The notes under the pieces are model-generated. The model searched no databases, was not told where the DNA came from, and saw nothing but the letters and a program-made list of their open reading frames with translations. The position numbers and the translations under genes are program-made. This document shows positions 1 to 12,564 of a stretch of DNA of 64,000 nt, one piece after another. Source of the stretch: Rotaria sp. Silwood1 (lineage: Eukaryota; Rotifera; Eurotatoria; Philodinida; Philodinidae). The stretch spans positions 473,628 to 537,627 of the forward strand of contig CAJNOP010000087.1 of NCBI GenBank assembly GCA_905250075.1. Reading direction: 5' to 3'. Position 1 is the first letter of the stretch, and the number at the start of each line of letters is the position of its first letter.

Positions 1-1324
1 ATATAAGGATCTTATGATCAATTTTGTCTGTAAGATTAGGAAATAAGTCTTCTAATGTTCTGCAAATTGATAATCACATATCTGGACAATGATATTTAGA
101 ATTTAATATTTTCAAGAATATCTTCTTTCCAAAAGTCAGAAAAGTAACTTTTTTCTATGTTACTCAATATGCTCTATTCAATAAACCTAAATCAATTCAA
201 AACAAAAATTTTGAATTTACAACACCTTACATAAACGAATTCAACCAATAGATAACAATAATTGGCATTATCTTGCACATCTTTAAGAACATCCAATTTT
301 TTTTAATGACTCTTTTCTTATCTGATATGTTCATAAAAAAAGAAACAAACATAAGTTATCGAACTAAAAAATGCTAAATTTCAATAAATCTCAAGAGACA
401 AATCCATTTAAACGTGTTAATTTGCTTAAACAAAAACAGGAAATAACAATATATTGTTAAACTAAGCGAACTTAGTCATGTGCGCGTCAGTCTAGAAAAA
501 AAAAGCTTTATACGAAGTTTTTATCTATCTGCGTATTGTGTCGATAGTAAACGAAAAAAAAAAAAAGAAAATAAATCTATTATATATCTGAACTAATATT
601 ATAATTAATGCGTACTCATGCGTGTGAACCATTGCATCATGCATTAGTGCTTTCTATAATATTGTTAAATAATAACTACAATATAAAAATTGAAGAGAAA
701 AAAGACGAATTTATTTTTTCTTCGAGAATTTTTGTAGGTTTATTTTAATAGATGAAGAATTAAAAACTTTTCTTTTTTGTAATGTAAATAATTCAAAAAA
801 GAAAAAAAACTTTTGTCAATAAACTGATGCAAGAATAAAATGATCGGTTTAGTAGTTCTATTTTTTCTCCTATTTTTTTTTTTTGACCATGAAAGTTTGT
901 CAATTCTTTTTCTTCGAGAGTTCTCTTTCGTATTCTCTCACATACGTAAACACTATTTGGTAAGCAAGAATGTGAGTAACATGAATGTAGTTCTATGTTA
1001 AATTCCTGTAAACTTTGCCATTTGCTTTTTTTTCTTTTTCTTATTCTATTATTCTTATTCTTTTACTATTCTATAAACCTATGCTCATTGAGTGAAATAT
1101 AATTTGCATACATAGATGTATCTTACTCTTGAATGATCATTATCTTATAAGAAAAGATAAAGTAGCCATATGTAAACATTGACATTTGATGTAAAAATCT
1201 TATTTGATAAACAATGATAATTAATAAAATATCATTAGGAAGAAATAAACTGGTAAATTTTATATCTATAATTATTATTATTATGATTTATTTTTTTTTT
1301 TTATCTTAGACTACATCAAATCGT
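1..1324. other. Gene-free AT-rich flank
   Basis: No supported exon, RNA gene or repeat is seen on either strand. The last part holds a long T tract followed by TTAG at 1306-1309, which belongs to the gene starting at 1325: a splice acceptor 15 nt before its ATG. Confidence 0.6.
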
Positions 1325-4267
1325 ATGAAATTAACATTTCTTATTTTATGTTTAATTTTATGTAGTGTTTCATTTGTATTCTATTCAAATACAACATTAA
1401 ATTTAAAAATTTTACATAGTTTATTAATAAATAATTTTATGATAATATCAAATTTATCAAAAAATTTAACATTAAATTATACAGATAATATATATCAAAA
1501 ATTTCTAAATCAAAATAATATATCTACAATAGAACATCGACAATTTGCAATATTTGCTTGTTCAATTCATTCAACAATTTATACATATTCATTTTATACA
1601 CCAATAATAGCTGCTAGTTGGAAACGTCTTAATTATAATACAATTGTTATTTTTGTTGGTGATTTTACTATACCAAATATACTTACATCTCGTCTTAATT
1701 TATCACGAACTTATTTAAAATATATTGGTGCATATATTATTGATATTCAATGTAATTCTTCATATGCTATTAAATTATCTCAATTAATACGTGTTTTTTC
1801 TGGATTTCTACCTGATTCAATTGTTCATGATGATGATGATATAATAACAGCTGATAGTGATTTAATGCCATTAAAAGCAAATCAATATCAACCAACAAAA
1901 GGAACAGATGGATTTATATTTAATGCTTTTTGTTGTGGTTCATTTCGTCGACATGAAAAAACTTATCGAATGTTTCCGAGTTAGTTTATTTTTAATACAA
2001 TGATAGAATTCATTTGTCATGTACGTCATATGACATTAGAAACAAAAAAAAATGTTCACATCAACTTTTTACTTAGGAAATTAGTTCTTTCTTTCTTTTT
2101 ATCTATAAAAATAAGTTCTACTTCTTCTTGTCATCAGAAAAGAAAAATATTGACACAACATATATCGTAGAATGTCATAGAATTATCATCAATGTCATCT
2201 TTAGTCTATTCCTTTTTTGTTCATCTGTCTAACAGAATGACTACTATTACGACTACGCACAAGTACTTAGTCCTTTCATCTTAACGTTTATAACAATAAT
2301 ATGAAGAATTTGACCTTCTCTCTTTCATCTATGAGAACATTTATTACAACATACATTAAATTACAGTACACAGCAAAAAAAAAAAAGACGAAACTAAACA
2401 ACATTGACATTAGAATTCTTAACATTGTCTTTCTTTCTCTCTTCTTTTTTGTTTTTTGTTTTCATGTTTGATAAAAATGAAATATTTATTTAAATTAGAA
2501 TAAGTTATAAATAATTTAATTCTCTAGAGTAATCATTCAAATTACTTCATAGTCAAGATATTTGTTTTGATTTGATATTAGTATTAATATGAATTTTCTT
2601 TATTATGAGTAGTAGTCTTACAATCAAGAATAGCTTACTTCTACTCATCAAATAAAATTATATATGAAGTTAAAAAAAAAGAACTTCTAATACTTTTTAC
2701 AGAATGACTTAGAAAATGTTGAATGTATTTGAAAAAAGCATAATCTCTCCGTATCGATTGAATGAGTAAATAGATAATTAATCTTGAGTTTATTGGCTTC
2801 TTCTTTTTCGTCTTAGTTTTAATAGTCTATATTTGAATAAACTTTTGAAATATTGTATACAAAATGAAGATAAGAAATATTTTCATTGTTGTTTGTCATT
2901 CTATTGTCAAGAGAAGCATATTAGATTCATTTTGTCTTTATTAGAAATTATTGACTCGAACAAATAGAAAAAGCGAGAGAGATCATTTGTATATATTCAT
3001 GAGTGTCTGTTGAGAGTGAAGGATCATTTTTCTAGATTTTAGCTTTCGTTGAACTCTCTTGGGAAATATCTTATGCATTATCGTTAGATAATTTAATTAA
3101 ACTAAAGGATTCCTGTCACATAGTTAATGATGCTTAGTCGATTTGTTGAAAGTTTTAAAATTTAATTAATAATAATGATTTACGAATTAGTAATAATTAT
3201 TTTCTTATCGTTCATTATAGTCATTGAAAATTTAACGATTATTTTTTCTTAATATAAAAGGTGTCAAGTAAAAAAATATGCTTCATTTTATTTTATTTTT
3301 TATTATATTAGCCAAGTTAAAACTTAGAAAAGTAAAAAGAAATAACATTCACTAGTTGAAGTATATAAGTCTAAGAAATGTTTTGATCGTGTGCAAAGTT
3401 ATTTTCAATTAAGAATTCTTAAGATCTATTATATATTGAATAGTATCAGAACTCAAAGGAAAGAAAAGATGACATGTTGATCTTCATCATATCATGCACT
3501 TATTCAATAGTGAATTTTTTCATCGTAATAGAGGACTAACTAATAGTGAATCAATTAACTGTCACGATATTCTTTCATCATGAAAACATCATATCTATTT
3601 TCACATCAGACACTGATTTTTTTCTAGCTCTAAAATAAAGAACATATGATTATATATTTATCACAAAGTCATATATACAAATAATTATTTCAAATTATAA
3701 AATTTTTCTAATGTTAATTGTTGTATTTTTTTTTTGTTTTCAGTGAGTCATATATATTTAAAAAAGAAAATTTGGCGTGCTATAGTTATGGAATCTAAAC
3801 AAAGATCTGAACTTCTTATTAATGCTACTGATCAAATTCGATATTTACTAAGTGAAAATGCATCACTTTCATTTGATACAATAAGTCTTTATGGACGACA
3901 TGAATTTCAAAATATATATGATTCAACAATGATAAAAGGTGATTCAGCATGGTATATGGATCAAGTATTATGTTCAATGTTATTAATTGATTATCGTGAA
4001 CAACATAAAAATTTTAAAATTCATGAACGTGGTCGTGCTGCTCGTCTTGATCGTGTTAATGGTATTGGATATTGGAATCGTGATACATTTACACAATTTG
4101 GTGATGCTCATTTAATTCATGATACAATATTAGAAGAACATAATTGGAAAATTTTTAATAAATTACTTAAAACTTTATTTAATGAAAGTCTTATTAATAT
4201 TTTCAATGATTATCATCGACAATATATGATTGCAGATAAAAAAACTATGAAAATATTAAAAATATAA
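1325..4267 (+). CDS. Glycosyltransferase-like type II membrane protein (2 exons)
   Basis: Two exons, 1325-1979 and 3744-4267, join in phase: the donor GTTAGT at 1980 and acceptor TTTTCAG ending at 3743 split one ATG codon, giving about 392 residues. The N-terminus is a short hydrophobic signal-anchor (residues 4-20), followed by an Asn-rich stem with several N-glycosylation sequons, as in Golgi enzymes. An acidic run HDDDD near residue 168 leads into ADSDLMPL, which has the look of the DxD metal/nucleotide-sugar site of GT-A folds. The second exon carries a W-x-M-D-Q segment (GDSAWYMDQ) that resembles the acceptor-side region of such enzymes. The exact GT family and substrate are not recognised. 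The 1764-bp intron is far longer than most introns in this window and holds no element I could identify. A poly(A) signal AATAAA lies at 4363-4368. Confidence 0.62.
1980..3743 (+). other. Long intron of the glycosyltransferase-like gene
   Basis: GT-AG intron of 1764 bp. The sequence is AT-rich with scattered homopolymers. I see no coding exon, terminal repeat or palindrome. An undetected small exon cannot be excluded, but the flanking exons already agree in phase. Confidence 0.5.
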
Positions 4268-5036
4268 GTTTGATCATTATCTTTTATTTTTAAATGTGAT
4301 ATGATTTTTATTTTATTTTGTTTATATTGTAGAATTTATTATGAATATTATTTTATTAAAATAATAAATAACAGTAAAATTTGTTAATAAATGATAATTT
4401 TCATATGTAGCATTAAAAGAAGATTTAAAAATTTGGTTTGTTGTTTTTTGAGTTATTATTATCGATGGTTAGATACGAATAACTATACTTCGAACATGTC
4501 TTAATTCCTTAAAGGAAGTTGATCTTATAGTATAAAACAATACTCTATATTATGCAAATGTTTTGATCATTCTTCAACTATATCCATATAATAATAGAGT
4601 TTCGATAAAAGTTATTTCTTATGATAGATATATGGTGATGATAGGAGATCATAATTTACGTCTTCGATATATATCCTGTTCTTGTTTTTCTTTTTTTAAT
4701 ATATAATTAAGTTTTTATATCATCCAATGATCGAAATATTGATTTGATTTATACTCGTTAAATCTATTTATCTCGAATGTTTTTCTTTATTGAAAAAAAT
4801 TCATAAACTTGTTCACAACACAATGAAACGATTTAAAACATTTTCGATTTTGCTTGATGAAGTAGATCATTCAAAAAACAATATTTATTCATTATATTAA
4901 TCAAGCAATAAAGAGCTTTAGAAAACAATACAGTAAGATACACTACTTCCAAAAAAAAGAAAAGTGTCGATAGATATAAATGCACATATTCATAAGAATA
5001 CAATCTTATGATAATAATATGAATACTTTAATTTGT
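4268..5036. other. 3' flank, no gene
   Basis: Contains the AATAAA at 4363-4368 of the upstream gene. Nothing else is supported. Confidence 0.5.
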
Positions 5037-5886
5037 TTAACCCTTTACCTCGCAGCGGTTCCAGAAGAGCCACTGATAAAATAGCTTTATAAATAGAGTA
5101 TTAGCGTGTTGAATATGCCAATGGTGTAGCCTAATCCACCGAATATCCTGGTTCTGGAGTAGGGCAGCTTGATTGATATAAAAATCATGTGGTGGAAAAT
5201 GAGAATTGAACGACATCATAAGACTTCATTTTGTTTTTCTTTGATCACATTATTGACTCTACAGAAGCAGCATCTATCTCGTACTGTTGAAGTGATAGGA
5301 AAAACGCAACGAGTGAACCGATAAAAATTAACATAAAAGAATGCATGCGTTTTTTTTACACCTATTATCAAACTTAAGTCTATTTTACTCTGAGCCATTT
5401 TGTAACGTCTGGAGGAATTTAATTCATCATAAATACTATTTCGACTTCTCATGAGTTGAGGTCTATAACGCATATATTAACTTTATTCTTGATTACTCTC
5501 CATCTGTCTAACAGTGACTACATGGTCAATTGTATTTCTTAGTATGTATAATTCGCGGAGTTATCATGAAGCTATCGAAACATATCTAATTCAACAGTGG
5601 ACTTCTTCATCAATTAATATCACACAGAAATTCTAAAAGACCTCTATCAACTGCAAGTGAAAAACATTTTGTTTAAAAAATTTCTAATTTTTGCATTTTT
5701 TTCAAAATTTTTGATTTTGTAAGTCATATATCTCGAAGGCAGAGCAATGAAACAAAATATTATTTTTATCAATCGATAGCTTGTGAAGTTCCTTACAAAT
5801 AATGTCTTGGGAGTTTTTCAGTCTTTATTTTCTGTGATCGTTCTACAAATGGGTAATATATGTCCCACTGGGGAGTAAAAGGTTAA
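5037..5886. mobile_element. piggyBac-type non-autonomous element (MITE) with TTAA ends
   Basis: The element occupies 5041-5882 and is flanked by TTAA at 5037-5040 and 5883-5886. The left end begins CCCTTTACCTCGCAGCGG; the reverse complement of the right end begins CCTTTTACTCCCCAGTGGG, an imperfect terminal inverted repeat of the CCCTTT type common in piggyBac elements. The 842-bp interior holds only short open frames on the minus strand (5037-5219 and 5216-5473), one with a Cys pair (CCFCRVNN) that could be a worn transposase C-terminus; this is not certain. It is probably moved by a transposase encoded elsewhere. Confidence 0.7.
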
Positions 5887-6556
5887 ACCTATCGAATGAG
5901 TAAAGCAGAGTAATATTTGATAACTATCGCAAAATACATTGGCTTAGCTCTGAAAAAGTATGATAATTTAAGAAAAATAATCAAGCGATAACTTCTTCGC
6001 AATCGATTGATTGTTCAAAGAAAAATTGTTTGATAAATCTATTGATGAATGAAATTTTCCATGATTTTCTGTATGCTAAAGTTTTAGTGAACTATATTTT
6101 TTCTCTTCAAAAATAATATTGCCTTTGTTTTTCTTTCATCTTCTGATAAAAGAATATAATCTTGCAGGTTGACAACTATCAAATTTTTAAATAGACTTTC
6201 ACTACAAAGTATTCAAACTTTCGTATTTCGTTATCTCTAACATCAAAAATTTTCATACTCTTCTTTATCTGAAAAAAGTGCAACTTAAAGAGGGCGCCAG
6301 TGTCCATCGAATGATCATAATAAACTATATTTATTAATTAAGACTATCTACCATTACAATTCAAAATTATTATAATATCAATAAAATTATAGGAAAATTT
6401 TTCTAAAATCTTTTCGGTTATAACTAGTTAATCAATCGAGCCAATAGCAAATAGCCAATAGGTCTTTGTTTCCTTTCTCTAACGATTCTTTGTTTGATAT
6501 CAATCATTATTCTTCTTGTCAAAGGACAAAAAGCTAAACTCTAGAAAATAACAATA
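5887..6556. other. Upstream region of SMC1
   Basis: Non-coding. Ends with CTCTAG at 6539-6544, a splice-acceptor-like site 12 nt before the SMC1 ATG, which could receive a 5'UTR exon or a spliced leader. Confidence 0.45.
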
Positions 6557-9500
6557 ATGAGTTACTTTTTGAAATATGTCGAAATTGATAATTTTAAATC
6601 ATATAAAGGACATATTGTTATCGGTCCATTACGAAAATTTACAGCTATCATTGGACCAAATGGATCAGGTTTGTTATGACGAAAAACAAAACATTTTTTC
6701 TATTGTTTTTTTTTTTTTAATATTCTTCAGGTAAATCAAATCTTATGGATGCTATTAGTTTTGTTTTGGGTGAACCAACAAAAAGTTTACGTGTTCGAAA
6801 ATTATCTGTACGTATTTTTTTATCGATTAAAAAAAAAACAATCCAATCAAAATTTTTCATTTCAAAAGGAATTAATACATGGTGCACCAATAAATAAACC
6901 TGTTAGTACACGTGCATCTGTATCATTAATATTTGTATCAATAAAAACTGATCGTCATGGTGAACGTACTGAACATGAAAAACGTTTTCAACGTTTAATT
7001 GTTGGTAATGCATCAGAATATCGTGTTGATGGTCGTCAATTATCAGCAACTGAATATACCGAAGAACTTGAAAATATGGGTATTATACCAAAAGCAAAAA
7101 ATTTTCTTATTTTTCAAGGACAAGTTGAATCAATTGCAATGAAAACACCTAAAGAATTTACAGCTATGTTTGAAGAATTAAGTCGTAGTGGTGAATTACG
7201 TGATGAATATGAACAAGCTAAACAAGAAAAAAATAAAGCTGAACAAGATACACATGCTAATTTTCAAAAAAAAAAAGGTGTTGAAAAACAAAAAAAAGAA
7301 GTTCGATTAGAAAAAGAAGTTGCACAAAAATATGCAGCATTAAAAACACAATATGTATGAGAAAAAAAAATATATAATTTTTATTATTTAAAAAATCAAA
7401 TTTTTTTGTTTGTCTTAGGATGAACTTCAATTACAATTAAAATTATTTCAATTATATCATAATAAACAAGAATTAACAGAAAAACGTGAAATAGCTGATA
7501 AAAAAAAAGATGAAGTTATTAAATTAGAAAAACGTAAAGAAATATCAGATGAAGAAATTAAATTAAAGAAAAAAGAATTAGCTATTTATAATAAAGAACT
7601 TGCAAATGATGAACAAAAAGTTAAAGAATTGGTAAAAAATTTTTTTTTTTTTATATTTTCAAATAATTGAATTTTTTTTTTTTTTTGAATATTTTTAGGA
7701 AGCACAAATTAATAAACATCGTCCAACTTATATTAAAGCTAAAGAAAATTCAACTCATCATCAGAAAAAAATTGATCTTGCTAAGTAAGAAAATTTTTTG
7801 ACTGAGACAAACAATCGTCCTATAGAAATGTCTTTGAAGTACATTAAAAAAAAAGATTTTTAATGTATCACAACATCTAATGTTCGATAACATAGTTCTA
7901 TCAACTGATGTTTAATGAAAAGAGAAAACGATGAGTATAACTTATTTTATCCTTTTTTTGTGTTGATAATTCGAAGTTAAAACCATTTTTTTGAAAACAA
8001 AGCGTTATTGTGTAAAATTTTTGAAATTCGCTACTCGTGTTGAGTAGTTTCTCTGGAGTAGTCCGGATACTGCGAAATTCAAATTTGGAACGAATGATAC
8101 ATTAGCAATATATTGTTTCAAGGAAATTCCTTCTTTTCCCAACCAAAAATCTACTTTTTTATATGTTAAGAACTCAAAAAGTGCAACTTTTTTCTTAAAA
8201 CAAGGTTTTCAAAAAAAAAGAATTGAAGTTTTCCCCTCTAACGAGGGAACCACCCGAAGTGTCAAAAAGCTTTTGAGCTGAAATTTTGCTCACAAGTAGG
8301 GGATACATAGACTAGAAAAAGTCTAAAAGGATATGGGCCCAAGTTGGGATTTGATTGACGAGGGAACATTCCCAACTGTCACATCGCTTTGGAGTCGAGC
8401 GTATGCGCATCATGTAGGCTCTAATGATCTATGAACACTCTGAAAAAAGTTTGTACTGCTAGCTTATTACTACCGAGATATTGCATTTTAATTCTATGTT
8501 TAAGAAAAAAAGCCGTGGTCCCCCTCAGGAACACGAGAAAAACTGAGTTTCGAACTTCGACTTGAAACTTTGCATAGAGATAGGCCTTCATGAGAATAGT
8601 TTATTATGAAAGTTTCAGATCTTTTGATTGCTCTTAGTCTGAAATAAGAATATCGGAATCTGCTGGTGTATATCAGCGATTTTACCATAGCTGTATCTTA
8701 GGGTAAGAACAACGCACAGATCTGAAACTTTCATAATAAACTACTCTCATGGAGGCCTATCTCTCTATGTAAAGTTTCAAGTCGAAGTTCGAAACTCAGT
8801 TTTTCTCGTGTTCCTGAGGGGTGCCACGGCTTTTTTTCTTAAACATACAGTAAAAATGCAATATTTCGGTAGTAATAAGCTAGCAGCACAAATTTTTTTC
8901 AGAGTATTCATAGATCATTAGAGCCTACATGATGTGCATACGTTCAACTCCACAGCAATGTGACAGTTGGGAATGTTCCCTCGTAAGTTTTGAGCTTATA
9001 TCAATTCTATTGTTTAATAAATATTTTGAAGACTTGATACAAATTAGGCATATGTCCTTATTATTACTACTAATAGACTATGAATGTTTTTTTTTTCGTT
9101 TGTTTAGAAAAACTCTTGTTGCTGCTGAAAAAACTCATGTAGCTCATGATGAAGAAATAGAAAAATATGAAAATGATTTACGTGAAGTTGAACGATTAAG
9201 AAAAGAATATGAAGATAAATTACAAGATGAATCCCATCATAGTGGTCGTAATTTAGCATTGGAAGAAAATCAAGTAAAAAAAAAATAATTATTTTTGTTT
9301 TTATGAAAAAACAAAAAAAAAGAAAAATTTCTTATCTATTAGATGAAAGAATATCGTCGTTTAAAAGAAGAAGCAGCTAAAAAAATGACACAATTTTCTG
9401 AAGAATATGATTCTATTGATCGTCAACAACAAGTTGATAAAACAAATCTTGAACAAGAACAACGAAGTCAAAAAGATCATATAGCACGTATTAAACAAAC

Positions 9501-12500
9501 AGAATTACGTATTGAAGAATTAAATGGAAAAATTGATAAATTGGGTGGTTATATAACGTAAATAAATTTTTCTTTTGTTTTTTGTTAAATTTTATTTTTA
9601 ATTTTCAAGTGATCTTGAACGTGAATTTAATGAAAAACAAACAAATGTACAATTACTTGAAAAAGAAGTTAGTGAAGGTCGTAAACGTTGTGCTGAACTT
9701 GAAGAAGAACTTGATCAAGTTAATAAAGAAATTGGTGAAGCTCGTGTAAGTTAATTTTTTTTTTTTTATATTAAAATAATATCTTATCAAAAAAAAATCT
9801 AGTCCGATAGAAATGAAACTAGTCGTGCACAACGTCGTGCTGAACTTATTGAAAATCTTAAACAATTTCCAGGTGTGGTATGTACTCAACATAGTTTTTG
9901 TTTATATTGAATTCAACTGATAATAAATTTTTTTTTTTTTGTTCAGTATGGTCGTTTGATTGATTTATGTGAACCAACACATAAACGTTTTCAAATGGCA
10001 ATAACAAAAGTACTTGGTCGTAATATGGATTCAATTGTTGTTGAACGTGAAACAACAGTACAATCATGTTTACGTTATATGAAAGAACATCGTTATGAAC
10101 CTGAAACATTTTTACCACTTGATTATATTAAAGTAACACCTGTTAATGAACAACTTCGGTTTGTTTTCTTTTTGTTTTTTTCATAGAAGAAAAATATGTT
10201 TTGTTTTTTTTAGAGAATTACAAGAACCAAAAAATGTTAAACTTGTTCTTGATGTTATTAAATATGATAAACAATATTATAAAGCATTACTTTATGCATG
10301 TGGTAATGCACTTGTTTGTGATAATGATGAAGATGCAAGAAAACTTGCATATGAAAGTGGACATCAAAAAAATAAAGTTGTTTCTTTAACTGGTACACTT
10401 TTTAGCAAATCAGGAATTATTTCAGGTGGATCAAGGTATGATGAAAATAGATTGATAAGAAAAAAAAAACATAGCAATTCCTTATGTCTACCGAATATAA
10501 TGTTTTAACAATATATGTAGGTTGCATACGTATAATGATGTTTCTCGAGAAGCTTGTATATATATGTTGATCATTATGCAATGAATGATATAAGCTAATG
10601 TATAATTCGAATTTTAGGAAACGTAAAGATATGTTAAAATTTGATTGATTAAATAGATGAACACTTATTTAAAATTGGAAATACTGGTTTCGGAGATTTA
10701 TGAAAGATCCATCTCGTTCTATTCAACAGTTATAAAGCTTACCTAAAATCTCGAATTTCAATCAATTGACCCGCGAATAGGTGTCGTTCACTCAATATAT
10801 TGCGGAAATTTCAAATCAAATATGAATTTCTTTGAAGATTCTCGGACATTTGTGAGAAAGTTGTATCAGTTTTCAATGAACTGAGTCGGCGAGCTAAGTT
10901 TTGCATTGAACATGAAATTTACTCATCTCATTGATTAATTGAGACAGAAGCGGCGAAAGAATTTTTGTGAATGCTACATCTAAGCTTCAGAGCATGGAAC
11001 CCAAATGATGAGATTTTATGAAAAAAATTTTCCGATTAGAGTTTGCGAAAAAAAAGTTTTTTTTTCATAAAAGTTCATCATTTGGGTCCCATGCTCTAAA
11101 GCTAAGATTCGGCATTCACAAAAATTCTTCCGCCGTCTCTAAATTGAGAAGCAATGACGAATGTATATGAGTCTTATATTGAATATATACATGAATTTCC
11201 GGGAAATATAAGAACTTCTGATTTCATATATTATTGATATTTGTCAAATGAATTATTTTGTATATTTTTTCTAGTGAATTAAAAGCTCGAGCTAAACGTT
11301 GGGATGAAAAACATCTTGATACATTACGTATGCGTAAAGATAAATTATTTGATGAATATAAAGAACAACAAAAGAAAAAACGACGTGAAGCTGAATTAAT
11401 TAATGCACGGTTAGTAAATAAAAAGATTTATGAATATTAATCAATAAAATTTATTTGTAGTGCACAATTACAACAACTTGAAAGTCGTTTACGTTATTCA
11501 AGAACAGATAAAGAAACAGCTGAAAAACGACAAAGAATTTTAATTGAAAAAGATCTTGTTGATTTTAATGATAAACTTGCTACATATGATGTTTGTTTGA
11601 TGAAATGAAAATTTAATTTAAATAATTTTTTTTTTTTTTTAGCCAAAAATTCATGCATTACAAACATCAATTGATGATCGTGAAAAACGTATATCAAAAT
11701 TACGTACACAAAAAAATAAAATTGAAGATCCTATTTTTGCTGATTTTTGTAAACATATTCGTGTAGCAAATATTCGGTAAATGAATATATTTATTTTTGT
11801 ATTCTTATCTTTTTTTTTTTTTTTTTTTATTTAAGTGTTTATGAAGATCGAGAATTACAAGCAGCTGAAAAACGAGCACAAGAACGTCTTGAATTTGAAA
11901 ATCAAATAACAAAAATTCAAACAATACTTGAATTTGAACGTTCACGTGATACAGCTGGTCATGTTGAACAAATTAAAAAAGAAGTTTTAAATTTAGAAGA
12001 AGCATTACAAAAATGTCAAAAAAATGAAAAAAAATATCGTAAAGTATGTTAAATTTTTATTTTATCAAAAATACGTTTTTTTTTTCGAAATTTTAATATT
12101 AATAAATTTTAATAATAGGTTATTGAAGATCTTCAACATGAAATAGCTGAAATAAAAGAACGTTTACTTGATCAAAAGAAAAAAATTGAATTTCAAGAAC
12201 GTGATATATCAGAATGTACAAAACGTGCAGCACAATTAAATAAAGATTATAATGAACAACGAAAACGTTTACAACTTATTGAAAGTGATATTGAAAAATT
12301 ACGTATGGATCGACATAATTATTTTCGTACAGCTAAGGTAATTTTTATTTTAAATACGCATTACCAACAAGTTCTATTTCGTAGTGTTGATAGATGTTGC
12401 TATCAGTGTTTTATCCAGGATTTTTTTTCCGGAGGGGCTATTTGGAATTTCGGGGGGGCGAAAAATTATTTTCGGGAGGGGGGGGGGGCAAGCCCCGTGT

Positions 12501-12532
12501 TCATAGCACGATGATCACAAGTTTCGGGGGGG

Positions 12533-12564
<32 letters not shown>

